DNA of 64,000 nt from Heliopora coerulea (Eukaryota > Cnidaria > Anthozoa > Scleralcyonacea > Helioporidae), in assembly GCA_030142905.1 (NCBI GenBank), contig JASJOG010000244.1, positions 137,001-201,000 of the forward strand, written 5' to 3'. Position numbers and translations under genes: made by a program. Below, piece by piece: positions 35,143-47,097 of the stretch; within the stretch, counting starts at the first letter, position 1, and each line of letters starts with the position of its first letter. The notes under the pieces were generated by a model, which was not told the DNA's origin, made no database searches, and saw only the letters and a list, made by a program, of their open reading frames with translations.

Positions 35143-38009
35143 CTAATTTACACCTAGATAAAAATCTTGTATCGTATCCATGAGAGATTTGGAAAGGGAG
35201 AAGATGCTTATAGTCATCGGTTCGCTTGTATATAAAACTTTATGTAACGTCATTAAAGTTCTAATATAAATTCTTTGTCTCACAGTAAGCCAACCTAATT
35301 TTGCATGCAGCGATCTCCGTAATATTCTATCAATATTACAATTTAAGATTAACCTGGCAGCTTTGTTCTGAAGTTTTTGCAATTGATCCGAAGAATCTTG
35401 ATTAAGTGCGGACCCCCAGGCAATGCAACAATAATCCAGCTTTGACAGTATAAGTACTTCAACCACTAATTTGCAGACGTCATCAGTAAGTGCCATCTAA
35501 ATGTAAACATTAGACGAGGTGCCTTGGGAAAATCCTTTGGAAGATTGTCACAGTGTTGTTTCCAACATAAACGCTGATCAAGTTGTATCCCAAAAAGCTT
35601 AACGTTTGAGTGTTGATCAACACTATTGCTTAATATTCAAAATCCACAGACTGCTGATTATACCTTGATACGGCTTCCAATTAAAATACTTTTCGTCTTG
35701 TGAGCATTAAGAACTTGATGATTTTTTGAGACGCACATTTAATAAATCCTGTTGAAGGTCATCCGATACGAAGTGAGCACTCTCTGCAGCAAAAAATGGA
35801 GTAGTATCATCAGCATATAGTGTGTCGGCTGCAGATGATACGGTTGGCAAGTCATTCTAAACCAGGATAAATAACAAAGGACCAAGACAGCTGCCCTAAA
35901 GTACCCCACATTCAATTTCCATCGGCTGAGAATAGGCGCCTTTAGTGAACACGTTCTGCCAGTTAGATACGACTTGATCCAATGCAGTGCTTTATCGGAG
36001 AATTTATAACATTTTAATTTCATAAATAATAGATTATGGTCAACCAGATCAAAAGCAGCGCTAAAATCCAAAAGAACAGTACCAGTAACTCTGCCACACT
36101 CCATACTTTCCAGACAACTGTCAGTCAAATGAATAAGTGTAGTTTCTGTACTGTGGTGATTTCTATTAGCATGTTCATTCATTAAGATAATACTCTGATC
36201 AGAAAAATAACTAAGCATTTGGCGAAAGAGCAATTAAAACTTACAACAATTAAATTACTTAAACTTATAAGAATTAAAACAGTAATTAAAACATTCATTA
36301 AACTGATAGGACGGCTGTTTATATCTTCTAAAAGAAAATTCTTGTCTTTGGGAATTGGATGTAATTTCCCTACTTTCCACTGATCTGGGAAAATGGATTT
36401 GGCGTAGGAACAGCTAAAGTTGTCTTTAAGAGGTTCTGCCACAATATCACAAGCATTTCTTATCAAGTAGTTGTCAATACAATCAACTCCGACTGCTCTA
36501 CTACTTTATTCCTTGGTAGATCCATTATCGAATTTTTTACCTCCAGTAAGCTTGGGGAAGTAAATTCCAATCGACAGTTTTTACCATCCATAATCTTGTT
36601 AATAGCTTCCGTTATATAGTCTGTGTCGATCAGCTAGGAATATTCGGCTCTCTAATTTTTGAATTTTGCATTGAAAAACTTTCAAAAATGATTGGTAATA
36701 TCAATAGGCTTTGTATAAACTTGTCCATTACTTTCAACGCCTGACGGTACAGAACAGTTAGCTCTCCCCATTAAGTTATTAACAGTCTACCACATAGATT
36801 TCACATCTTTCTTACTATTGTAGATACCATTTTGAACATACTCTCTCCTACTCTCTCCTACTCTCTCTGTTAGCTTTGACCACATAATTCTCAGCTTACG
36901 ATAAACAACCCAGTCTGATGGAAAGCCTGACTTCTTAGCCTCTAATTTTGTCAAGTCGCGCATCTTCATTAAAGCACGAATGTAATCGGTAAGCCAAGGA
37001 AAAGGTTTTGCTTGGACTGTAAACTTCCGCATTGAAGCGTGGGTGTTCGAAAATACCACTAAACAGCTGAATAAAAATACCCAAGGCCTCGTTGGGATCA
37101 TCAGCCAACTCAACTATTCAGAACGGAGAATATTTTAACTCATTAACGAAATTATTAGGAGAAAATTATTCATAGCAACGTTGATACACAACTTTCGGAG
37201 GTCCTTTAGGAGTTTTAATCTTGATAGATGATACAGTGATGTCGTGATTAGTGAATCCCGATGGAATTACTTTACATTTATGAATTTTTTCAGGCCAATT
37301 AGTAAAGACGAGATCAAGGCGTGTGGATGTGGTTGAGAGAGCTGTACAAACCGTTCTATTTGGCTCAGCAACTGCTTGAGTCAAACAACAAATGCTGGCA
37401 TACACACCGATTCATCCTCATCAAACCAATTTTTGTTAAAGTCGCCTAATATATATGTATCACGTACTTCATCTGTAACTCTCTCCCAGGGATCAAACAT
37501 TTTTCATATAATAATTATTTATATTTGGTGGACAATAAAATATGCCAGCTAATATTATAGAAGCTTGTGGCCTATGGAACTCTGCCCACAATACTTCGGT
37601 GTCTGGGGTACAAAGATCTTCCCTTACACTACAGACAAAACAGTCTTTATAATACGAACCCACGCCGCGACCGTGCCCATTTGTAGTTCTCTTCAGAAAT
37701 TCGTATCCATCAGTAGCCAGGAACCCATTCAGGACAAGACCATCCAACTTCGTCTCAGTAACTCCGCGATAGTGATCCCTGTGTTGACCAATACATCACC
37801 GATCTCGTTTGTTTTACTTCTAAGACTATTAAAGTTAACATGGCCAGAATGAAGTATCTTCGACAAGTTAACATAGCTGGGACCAGGATTGAACAACAAC
37901 GCGACGTCTCCTGAGCGTTGTAGAATGATAGCAGCAAAAGCAACATTTGTGAAACAAAGAAGCTTTTCACCCTTTTAAGCAATCGAAAGCTTTTCACCTC
38001 TTTAAGCAT
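35143..38009 (-). mobile_element. CR1/Jockey-like LINE, near full length but broken
   Basis: On the minus strand the order is AP endonuclease, linker, reverse transcriptase, C-terminal region. Pieces in different frames show many indels. Endonuclease: TNGHGRGVGSYYKD and WAEFHRPQASIILAGIFYCPP (37493-37747), ILGDFN near 37434-37454, LDLVFTN and GFTNHDI (37166-37405). RT: LDFSAAFDLVDH and HWIKSYLTGR (35739-36233) and an intact YADD at 35806-35817. C-terminal: ILSKLDYCCIAWGSA and LQKLQNKAARLIL (35143-35496). Such elements retrotranspose by target-primed reverse transcription. No 3' tail is clear. Confidence 0.88.
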
Positions 38010-38177
38010 TCGAAATGAACTTCGTCTTCGTTTTTAAACTTTTAAATCCAGATGACCTTACTTTAGAATCAGTGTCCAAACACACATTTACCACTAAACA
38101 ATCACTTCCTTCTTTGCAGTTAAATATGCTTGGATTGTCTCGCAAGAACTTGGTGAAGACAGCTTCGAAAACCAATA

Positions 38178-38431
38178 AAGCCTGGTTTACACGAGCAACA
38201 TAAGCATAAAGGACAAGATCAAAACGAAAACAAAGCGTGACATCTCTTCAGGGACTTGCAAGGATAAAGCAATAAGAATTTTTCATTGTTTCGTCTGTTG
38301 CGCAGCTTTTGGCTCATGCTTGGTCTATGAACTTATGCTTATGATCACGACAATCATAATGTCGCAGGCTTAACTTAATTCATTTGTTTTGTCCTTATGC
38401 TTATGCTTGCAATCACTTATGAACCAGTCTT
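38178..38431. mobile_element. Short inverted-repeat element (MITE), 254 bp
   Basis: Left end AAGCCTGGTTTACACGAG..ATAAGCATAAAGGACAA, right end the inverse of AAGACTGGTTCATAAG..CATAAGCATAAGGACAA; the match is imperfect over about 40 bases. AATA flanks both ends and may be the target duplication. An internal TTATGCTTATG repeats the subterminal word. No coding capacity. Confidence 0.6.
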
Positions 38432-38435
38432 AATA

Positions 38436-40494
38436 ACACCACCACCCTCGATACGTGGCTGCACATGACAGCCCTTGCATACCAGTATTCCTTTATCGGG
38501 GGTGGACACAAAATAGAAATGGAATTTAAATTTCAATACATATTTTTGGCGTTTGACTATACTGAATTTGACAGTCCGAAGCTCCTGTTTTCAAAATTTG
38601 GAGTAATTGATAATGATCGGATTGTAACATATGTTTTTTTGTGCTATGCTCTGTTCTTTACATATTCTTGTGTTCAGATCTGACAACTTTTATAGTTCCC
38701 AAAAATATGAACGACAAAATCTCACTTCTTCGTACAGAATCAAATATTGCACATGACTGTTCGTAACATTTTCCTAATTGCCCTACGCACTAATAAGTTT
38801 CCTTGTTCAAAACAAGGTTTTGCCAGGTTTTCAGCTCGCAAACTTTGCAAGGGAAAATTTGCCAATATTTAGATGCAGGATTACAGTCGTAGAAACATCA
38901 GCCATCAACAGAAATAGTCTTTCCCTAAACTAGAATAAGACAATGATTATTGACCACATTCTTGAACCACAACCATAATTTTTCGTTGTCCGACCAGTAT
39001 ATCAAAATACGGCACCACCATAGTACAGTTCTCACAAGTGAATCTTGAAAGGATATGTGCAATCTCGGCAAGGAATATCTAAGAATGTCGACGCTCGGAG
39101 GAGATTTGTGTCGCTGTTGTTAAAGCACAAATCAGAAGTTAGCTAACACGAAGCTACTCAATGTAATACCTAAAATTCTATTTTCAACACCGATTTGTTA
39201 ATAACCAGAGAGAAGTATAAATAGTATGAGTATTATGTACGTTTAATTACCTGATAGGTTTACCAACATCCACACTTAGCTCTGAAACGGTTTTACAAGA
39301 TATCAGTTCTGGTCCATTAAATTTAACCCATTGTTTTCCTCAGATCATTAAAATCGATGGTGAGCTTGTTCATACTGGGCTAGATGTACCATGATGAACA
39401 CAATTTTCTCAAAGATATATGGAGCCATGTACTGAAAATAATGGATTGCATGTCCACGCAATGTACTTCATGATTAGGAGAACTTTTTGAAGCCAAATTC
39501 GATAGAAACTCAATTATTATACTCCCGGCCTTTGAAGCTCTATTTTTCGATTACTGGCATTAGGCCACGTCTGCTGCTTGTTTGGGATATTTATTATTGG
39601 ATTTTCTAAACACCGGTATGTAGGAGAAATTGACCATACGATAATTTGGTCGGATGGTCACATTACTTCTATTAATTGTTTGTAAGCGAAAAGAACGCTT
39701 AAAGTAACTAACCAAGAGAATTACCTAACGCGTGAATGCTGTGCCAACATGGGTAAACAAGCGTTGGCCTATTTTAAAGCAAGTACCAACAGTATTCGTG
39801 TAGTTATGATGGGTGTAAATTTTTTGAGGTTATAACTATAGAAAGATATTGGCTTGCTTGGTACGTGCGTTTAGCATAGTGTAAAATACACGACGTTGTT
39901 GGATTAAAAACTCGTCAGATATCTCATTACTCAGCTTGTGTTAATAGTCCTATTACAGATTTAAAAATTTTTCGGTCTGATTGCTAGTAGGCTTAACTGC
40001 CTAATAGAAGAAATTAACCAAGAAATTCTGTGTTGTAAAGAATAATAAATCTTAATAAGTATTATGTCTATCTTTGTTCAGTTAAATTATGCCGCTTGAC
40101 CGTATTTTCGTTCCTCGTATTCATTGCGAGGCCAACAAGTTTCTAAAATGAAAAAGATACCGGCCTATTATAGTAGTAGTTGAAAACTTTGAATTACTTT
40201 AGTCTGCCTTATAATCACTCATTAAGGAATCGTTAATGAATAGTCACAAATGTAATAAACGGTGTAACACCAGTAGTAAAGCTTAACGAAGGCACGACGG
40301 GACGGTATCTCCAGAGTGGGTGATAAACCTTAGGAAGCAATGCTAATATCAGTTCGAATAGAATGAAAAGATGAACGAAACGACAAATTTTCTCAAAAAG
40401 CCATTGGGAGATATAGTAAAATACTAATGTCTGCAGCCATAGCAACAGGAGGAAATTCATTTATCTTATTTAACCTTTGATCAGAGAAAACAAC
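38436..40494. other. Non-coding stretch
   Basis: It holds copy 2 of the 85-base repeat at 39244-39330. The 72-residue frame at 38465-38683 is not recognised. Confidence 0.35.
39244..39330 (+). repeat. Short dispersed repeat, copy 2
   Basis: Matches 7008-7090 in the same orientation. Confidence 0.65.
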
Positions 40495-40542
40495 AGTTTG
40501 GAAGACTTAATGATTGGAGACGTTCTCTGACCAAAATCATAT

Positions 40543-40595
40543 TTTATTTCGACGAGCTTTCGGCCACTAGACTGTGGTCTTCGACAGGTACACGA
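40543..40595 (-). ncRNA. Degenerate hammerhead-like motif, left arm
   Basis: Inverse copy of the motif at 40893-40945: CTGTCGA (minus, 40581-40587), stem GACCAC/GTGG.C, GAAA (40558-40561). Confidence 0.3.
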
Positions 40596-40608
40596 CTTTA
40601 GGAAATAG

Positions 40609-40800
40609 CAAGCTTCTCATGCCTGGAAAAATGGACATAAAATTGACTTTGAAAAGGGAGAAATTATTTACAGAGGAAATTTCAGAATAAGGAAAACATT
40701 GGAATCATGGCGCACGGAAACAACAAAAGACGCTGACAAGAATGCAATGCCATTACCTAAACAATACACTCAGCTAACAAAGGAACACTGCCGCCGCTAA
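40609..40800 (+). pseudogene. PLE GIY-YIG endonuclease C-terminal end
   Basis: Sixty-three codons after an in-frame stop, then TAA. The text AWKNGHKIDFEKGEIIY, then RIRKTLESWRTE and PLPKQY has the order of the last part of the PLE endonuclease: a conserved H..D segment, a strand, then R..LESW and a P..Y end. The frame is intact to its stop, but the rest of the protein is absent; it begins directly after the inverted left arm. Confidence 0.7.
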
Positions 40801-40892
40801 TTACTATCTAATCTGTTTCATGTAAATAACTTGAGTTCTTCATCGGTGATGTCATCCTATTGGAATATATATAAGTTTGCAATTTTCTATAA

Positions 40893-40945
40893 ACGTGTAC
40901 CTGTCGAAGACCACAGTCTAGTGGCCGAAAGCTCGTCGAAATAAA
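40893..40945 (+). ncRNA. Degenerate hammerhead-like motif, right arm
   Basis: CTGTCGA (40901-40907) departs from CUGANGA at one core base. The hairpin ACCAC...GTGG and GAAA (40927-40930) are kept, followed by GCTCGTC. It is probably inactive or a divergent variant. Confidence 0.3.
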
Positions 40946-41027
40946 ATATAATTTTAGTCAGAGAACGTCTCCAACCACTATGCCTCTACCTGATTGCGCA
41001 TCATCCATATTTGCAAGTTTGGAAGAC

Positions 41028-42149
41028 ATTGCAAATTGAAACATGTATAATCGTAAAGAAAAACTAAGCTTCCTATGTAAACTGAAGGACTGCCAGTGCT
41101 AAACAATTTTTTTAGAAGCGTTCTAATAACTGACAATCTGTCTCATCGCAGTCCAGATAAAGGTTAATCTGATGGAATTACTGAAGCATCTGCTTAAAGC
41201 TACATTTCCATTTGTATGGATACGGATACAGGTGCTAATACGACTAAAGTCGCAATGACTTGAAACATAAAGTGTGTTTCGTTATATACGTATGCGGACA
41301 CAAATGCGGATACGACATTCGAACACCATTTTAAGAATCGGATCATGTAGTGATCGCGTCATTGCAGTATACGGATTCGTATGCGGTTACATATAAATTG
41401 TCTCCAAAAGACGAAAATATCGCAATGGAAACCACGTAAGTTGAAACAAAAAAAACGTGTCCGTAATAAGGATACAAATTTGCATCATGATCGCATCACC
41501 TTTCACTTAAAACTTGCTTAAAGTAGGTATACAGATATTGAAACATTGAAAATTTTTCGCGGTGACTTTTGGCCTACAGGAAAACTTTAACAAACGGCGT
41601 AATAGTTACATCCGTTAAGCAATATCAAATGTCCTTCGACAGGAAGGAAACAGGAAGTACTAGCTCGAGTTTGTTAAAAGCGTGGCTGAAGTTTTTATTA
41701 TCTAAAAATTTTGGAAAAGCAATATTTTCATTTCCAGAAAGTCGAATTTTGTGTTTGCTAATTTTAAGCCAAGGGCATTCATAATCCAGAGGCAACTATC
41801 AAATGTAACGTTGAAAGGTTTGTATGCCGGTTAATGAAATTTTTTACCCCCGTGACATGAACACAAATTAAAAGGTCGTATCAGATGCACAAGAATCCAT
41901 AATATCACCATTCTTGCCTAGAAAGGATATAGCGATTACTTCAAGTACTTACACTTCTGTAAGCTTTGATGTTAAATTGAAAAGATCCTTCGGGATATCC
42001 GTTATTTTATTGTACGCAAAATTCCTGTAATAAAAAGATTAATTAGCTACGGGTAATCGTATCCTGACAGGAACAATTGAATATCTTTTGTTTATAAGGG
42101 TAGAAAGTAATTTTTAAAAGACTTAAACCATCGTTAATAAAGAAAATTC
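41028..42149. other. Non-coding stretch
   Basis: A frame at 41569-41784 is not recognised. Weak inverted TTTCCATT ends near 41206 and 41497 are discussed under rejected items. Confidence 0.3.
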
Positions 42150-42470
42150 TCAGTAAAAACACGGCTAGGTTTTGGGAGAAAGAAATAGGGCCATGCTACC
42201 CTTAAACGCCTCTTCTACACAAGCAAAGGGGGAAAATATGACAGTAAAACGCTAACAGAGGGATTTGAAAAAACCGGATGATCAATTTTACCGCATCTTG
42301 CATAGCTTGAAGCCTTGACTCACCACTGACTAAAATTTTAACAAAATAGAGGCTACAAACCCATGGCCGTTTTTCAGTAATTAAAAGTTCCTAGATAACA
42401 TGAACAGTACCGCATAATTTTAAAAGAAAGCATGTACTGTTCTGTCCAGTGAAATAAGAAGGAATTTGAT
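42150..42470 (+). repeat. Diverged repeat, copy 2 (copy 1 at 4170-4490)
   Basis: Colinear with 4170-4490; shares GGGCCATGCTAC, ACAAAATAG and AAACCCATGG. Confidence 0.55.
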
Positions 42471-43437
42471 TTTGGGTGGCTGAAGTCGGCATACAAAAAC
42501 ATTTACCTGTGAAAGAATAACAGATTTTCAAAGCCTTTCCTAATGCTGTCAAAGTCATCTGTTTTCTCAACATGCTGTTATTTGTTCACGAATGATGAGT
42601 CCCCTGTTCATTGAAAGTATATTATTTTCTACATATGCGAAAAATTATTGTGAGACGCAGTTCTCATAAAGACTGAAAATCGATGTCTGACCTATACAGT
42701 TAGTGTAGCCTCTGAGATAGCTGTGTTGTATTTCCATCGTATGCATTGATTAAAAGTTTATATTTAATAAACAGTTGAAGCACTTTAAAAATGCTATCGG
42801 TACGTAAAATTAGTAAATGCGTAGAGTAAACTAATTTTTGGAAACTACCGCATATTTTTACAAAACGAAACTAAACAAAAATAATTTTAATTAAATCAAA
42901 ATTTATTATGCCTTACCTTCTACAAAGTCAAATAATGAAAAAAGTTTTGAATGATATGAATTTAGGTTGATCTAGCTGTTATACATCTCTAAATTTTCTC
43001 TGGAATATTCTAAGCCTAACTTTTCTTTCGCAGAATTCTATATGAATTGATGACTACAATCATATTTTCTTTCCAAAACATTGTTGTCCCAACAAAAATC
43101 GATGTCCATATTAAAATTTCAGCCATTTTAAGAACCATTTTAACCTCTAAACTTAGTGTCTCTTCTTATATTAAACTGTCAATTGATAAAAAGTCCGCTG
43201 ACTTATTTTGCCTATCGTTGATAAAGTTGACAAGGCAATGTGTTAAGTTTCTAATGTCGACATGCCCTAACATTAATAAGTTGAGAGACAATCCACCAAA
43301 GATCCGACTGGGATCTTGAAATAACAAGATCAAAAAACCAAAACATATGGAAGTTTGCTTTCGAATGCAAATGTATGTCGACTGTCCGGCTATTTTTAAG
43401 GTTATGCACTAATTGCGATGCTGGGATGTAGAATCGT
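42471..43437. other. Non-coding stretch
   Basis: A 90-residue frame at 43047-43319 is not recognised. Confidence 0.3.
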
Positions 43438-43809
43438 ATGCAACAATCGCGTCGTGTGAAAGAACCTGAAAGGCGCGCTTGTATTGGTGGTTTTCACATT
43501 ACGTCATGTTGTGTAATAAAGACCATAATGGAGGAACGTACAATGTGGCCTATTGACTTTAATACAGCTAACACGGGATTGACTGTATATCATAAATATT
43601 TAATGTATACTAGAAATACGTGAACACAACAACCCCTCGCCCACCCTTCCAATATATCTCTCGAGAGTCCAACTAATATTGATTATTTTTTAGAATTGTC
43701 AAAAAGACAAATCCCCCTTACTATGACTGAGAGAGGATATACAATATATGAAGAAATATTTGGAGAAGAATATTATAAGAACCCAAACTGGAAATTGCTT
43801 CATATTTGA
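43438..43809 (+). pseudogene. Unrecognised frame broken by one TGA
   Basis: One frame stays open for 372 bases except for a single TGA at 43621-43623. The part after the stop has coding-like composition (TERGYTIYEEIFGEEYY, then NPNWKLLHI). I do not recognise a family. A further frame at 43806-44045 overlaps its end. It could be a decayed gene or part of an unclassified element. Confidence 0.3.
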
Positions 43810-44364
43810 ACTATTCGTCGTCATGTTTTCGTTTAAAATTTCAACTCTATTTTATTATAACAAAACGTTTGGTGAGAAAATCCTTTGATGGTTTTACAAA
43901 TAATGGGATCCATCCTGATTTTTCTACTGCTAAACAATGGATGTTCGTATCAAGATACTGCATTAGTTGCGATATTGCCGTATTTTGTCGTTTTCGAATG
44001 AAACTTATAACTGTTTTTCACTTTGAAGATGGACTATTTAGTTGATAGTAACATTTCCCGTCTTAAAAGCGGGACATTCTCATACCGGTCGAATTATCGG
44101 TCGAATACAAGCATTACGGATAGCTCATGATTGAAAAAAAATATTTTGATATCTTTTGTATAAAAAAACGGATAAATCTTATGTTGTCTTAAAGTTAATT
44201 GTAAATTTCTAGAAGTGCTATGATGAAGATTTATGCTAAGTATTCATCCGGAAAAAAAAGGCTTCGGTAACGAAGATGAAACGAAATAAAAAGATCAGAA
44301 CCCAGCTCAGAATTCTTAAGTGTATCGCCATAGTGAAATAGGCAAGTCAAAAAGTTTTAAAACA

Positions 44365-44412
44365 TGTTTACTGACGTTTCGTTGCCGCGTGCAACATCTT
44401 CAGAGTGTAGGT
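44365..44412 (-). ncRNA. Hammerhead-like motif in PLE pseudo-LTR
   Basis: Minus strand: CTGAAGA (44397-44403), stem GTTGC/GCAAC, GAAA (44377-44380), then CGTC and AGT. Nearly identical to the motif at 28496-28540. Confidence 0.45.
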
Positions 44413-44574
44413 TTACATGGATGAGAAAAAGCTATATATATGAATCTATAATTATATATTGGAATAATTAGACGGCTAACCAACAGAAAACTGGGAGACG
44501 TGACAGGAAGTGACACGCATACGGAAGAGGAAAGTATTAGAATAGAGAAAGAGGTGCGAAAAGATATTTCGTTG

Positions 44575-45121
44575 AGTAAACTCTCACGAATGTGGAGTTC
44601 AAAGTTAGAGGAAGACCTGCAGGAAGAAATAATGGAAAAATTGTTGGGAGAAATGGCGTGATTAGTCTGGCGAGTATGAGCCTGGAGACTGGAAGTAGGA
44701 AACGAAGTGGTTGCTCGTTTCTTACCGTCAAAGGCGAAACCCCCATGTGTTCTGAGATACGCGTGTGTAAGTGGCGCCTTGTTTGGCCCAAATACAATGC
44801 TCCACAGCATTGACACGTATATTTGTAGACAACACGCGATCTCATTGACATGTGGGTCCGGTCCTTGAAAGGGAAGAAACCAGACAACCGTCTTCCAGAT
44901 TGAAAAATAAAACGCAAAGTAACTTGTTGGAAAGCAGATGAACATAATTTAGAGGCCTGTGTTCGGATCTGTAGAGCATGTGATCCTGTGAAAGGAAGCT
45001 TAAAATAGATGATGTTTTTCGGAGGAGAATCAAAATCTTTTGTGGGGGGACAAAACAGACGATCAAGAAAAAGACAGATGCAGCGATCAAGAAAAATCTC
45101 AGGATAACCATTCCTAAACAA
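44575..45121 (-). pseudogene. PLE linker and GIY-YIG endonuclease
   Basis: The minus frame reads NGYPEIFLDRCICLFLDRLF, then FKLPFTGSHALQI, FIFQSGRRLSGFFPFKDR and the nuclease core VVYKYTCQCCGALYLGQTRR with HLHTRISEHMG. YLG stands for the YIG of the family, with the conserved Arg and His after it and a CQCC zinc-like pair before. After about 44690 the text shifts frame; SNFELHIRESLLNE, with its conserved glutamate, lies in the next frame. The nuclease nicks target DNA in PLE retrotransposition. RT is missing upstream. Confidence 0.85.
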
Positions 45122-45226
45122 GAATTTCTTAAGTTTAAGAACTTCAGCGTGAAAGTGGTGAAAGGAAGAAAATTTTCACTATGGCGATACACTTAAGAAT
45201 TCTAAGCTGGGCTCTGATCTTTTTAT

Positions 45227-45830
45227 TACGATTACGCTTTCCGCCCGGAAAATCAATAGCGAAGATGAGACGAATTACGAAACCGACGAAATAAACGAAG
45301 AAAACATGAAAGAGTTCTGCATTTTTACTGATGACCAAAAATCGGAAAATGAAAAACATACAAGTAGTATAGGACATGGCGGTACCAGCACATTTTTTCC
45401 AATAGATGGAAATTCGACTCAAAACTCTACTATCTCAACTAACAGTTCATGAGGAAGAAAAAAGGGGGTTGGTGAAGCGAATTTTCAGCTACCACTTTTA
45501 AAGACTCAAAAACAAGATTTACATGAGGAATTAAAAACATAATACCATAAAGTTAAGCCATATGGTAGTTTTCAATGTATGGAGGCCGGCACATCTGTGC
45601 CGTGGCGTCACCACGATGGGCTACAGATCGACTTGTCCCCCAGTGACTTTGAACGACCTTAAGGTCAGTTAGCCGGGTTTTTAGAGACTTGGGAAATCCA
45701 ATGGTTGGGAAATGTGTTTTGAAGAACCATGAAACGGAAAGCCTAATGGTGAAAAATTGAAGGGTGAAAAGTGGAAATACCATAAAGTTAAACCATATGG
45801 TAATTTTCAATAATATTTTAGTTTTCAGTC
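45227..45830. repeat. Spacer with a direct repeat pair
   Basis: ATACCATAAAGTTAA.CCATA, continuing TGGTA.TTTTCAAT, occurs near 45541 and again near 45778, next to the Polinton fragment. The repeats may mark an insertion or belong to the Polinton flank. No gene is seen. Confidence 0.5.
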
Positions 45831-46431
45831 TCAACCTCTGATAGTTTCATCTTGTTGGTTGATTTTATGACCGTAGACGTGCTTAGCAGTAGTAATACCA
45901 CCTGATAAAAATCCCAAAAATGGTATATATGGGATAATTTTTTCGACTAATGAGTGAACATTTCTTTTTAACAATTCATCCTTTTTCAATTCTTTGGATA
46001 ATTCCTCAGGAGACTCAATAGCATCAAGACTTCCTAAGGTATTAGCAAATATACTTATTAATAGATCAGTTAGGAATTCATTAGCTTTTTGCATTCGTTT
46101 ACATTCATATTCAGTGTGTACAGTTTATTGATGACCTTATGACTAGCCTTTTTTATGTAGGCAACAGATTTATCCAAATCACCATCTTTGCTAATTTCAA
46201 AAGTTCATCTCTCTTTTTTTCCAAATCATTGTTATCGTTTTGCGGTTCAACATTTTTAGGTTTATCTTTTTCTGATTTTTCATCATCAAATAAATTATTT
46301 ATTTCCTCATTGAAACTATTTTCTGCGGTGGATATTTCTTCAACTACCTCATCAATGATTTCAGATTTTGGATTCTTGCGTCTTGGCATTCTACATATAT
46401 TAACACATATTTTATTTTTGCGGATTGACAA
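45831..46431 (-). pseudogene. Polinton-associated small protein, two frameshifts
   Basis: Follows the packaging ATPase on the same strand. The upstream part starts MPRRKNPKSE and is acidic with Asn/Glu-rich stretches; the downstream part has a hydrophobic stretch (IIPYIPFLGFLSGGI) near its end that could span a membrane. Two indels at about 46115-46185 separate the pieces (45831-46094 and 46153-46431). Position and composition suggest a minor virion protein, but I cannot name it. Confidence 0.55.
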
Positions 46432-46447
46432 TTTTATAATAGTACGG

Positions 46448-47012
46448 TTAGCGTAAATTGATTTTCAGTGTTACGTATTTAGTATTCTTTAGTTTTTCTA
46501 TTATGGATTTTCTATCAGTTTTTGAACTATGACCTAAGTATCTACGGAAAATAATATTCACATCTTCATTTGGATTATAAAAAGTGACAACTCTCGCTAC
46601 ATTGTTTCTATAAGGCTTTGATATGCTGTTTAATTGTTGGGCAATGACTACTGTGGACAGCCCAAAGGGTCTAGCTGAAAAAGCCAATTTAACTAACTCA
46701 CTTGTTCTATTTTTGACATCCTGGCTACTTGTACAATCATCCAATATAATTAAACTATTTGGTTCCTTTAAAGATTTCCTGTACAATATGTAGTATTTTG
46801 TCTACTTTGTCCCGATCACACTCTATGGCAAATAAATGAGAATCTTTGATATATTTCCACTCTTGATATGTTTTGTTCCATGAGAATGTAGGGCAGATTA
46901 AAATGATACAATCAAAATGTTTCATGAATTGTTTTTCAAGCATTTTTAATAAATAAAAGGTTTTACCATAGTTGGTCATACCACAAATAATCATATTGAA
47001 AGGTGTTTCCAT
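46448..47012 (-). pseudogene. Polinton/adintovirus-type packaging ATPase (FtsK/HerA fold)
   Basis: The minus frame opens METPFNMIICGMTNYGKTF; GMTNYGKT is a Walker A. The next frame has a Walker B (SLIILDDC) followed by a sensor-like segment ending in VVIAQQ. This order and length match the A32-type DNA-packaging ATPase of Polintons. The two parts overlap between 46755 and 46786 in different frames, so one indel breaks the gene. The ATPase would pump DNA into capsids; here it lies next to a capsid fragment. Confidence 0.85.
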
Positions 47013-47097
47013 CTATATAGTACAGTATAATTAATATTGAATGCTTTACAAATCGTTGTTTACTAAATTGACGAGACCATCAGACACGACAAAGATG

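Larger units (their letters stand above)
40507..41015 (+). mobile_element. Foldback PLE with endonuclease end, 509 bp
   Basis: Flanked by a 12-bp target duplication AGTTTGGAAGAC (40495-40506 and 41016-41027). Inverted arms of 87 bp (40508-40594 and 40894-40980) have no indels. The left arm starts one base after the duplication; the right arm is followed by a 35-base tail. Between the arms lies the end of a PLE reading frame, listed next. The arms are thus PLE pseudo-LTRs in inverted orientation, and most of the element is missing. Confidence 0.88.
44285..45226 (-). mobile_element. 5'-truncated PLE with inverted end repeats
   Basis: About 50 bases, CACTATGGCGATACACTTAA...GCTGGG.TCTGATC, occur on plus at 45176-45226 and on minus at 44285-44337, so the element is bounded by inverted pseudo-LTR pieces. 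The GIY-YIG frame and one hammerhead-like motif lie between. PLEs are known to carry pseudo-LTRs in direct or inverted orientation. The RT domain is missing. Confidence 0.75.

Noticed and set aside
41195..41510. Possible MITE with TTTCCATT ends and GGATACGGATAC words
   Set aside because: Only about ten bases of the ends match and I found no target duplication.
4170..42470. The repeat pairs 4.2/42.2 kb and 7.0/39.2 kb as one large duplication
   Set aside because: The two pairs are in opposite order at the two places while orientation is the same, so they are separate dispersed repeats.
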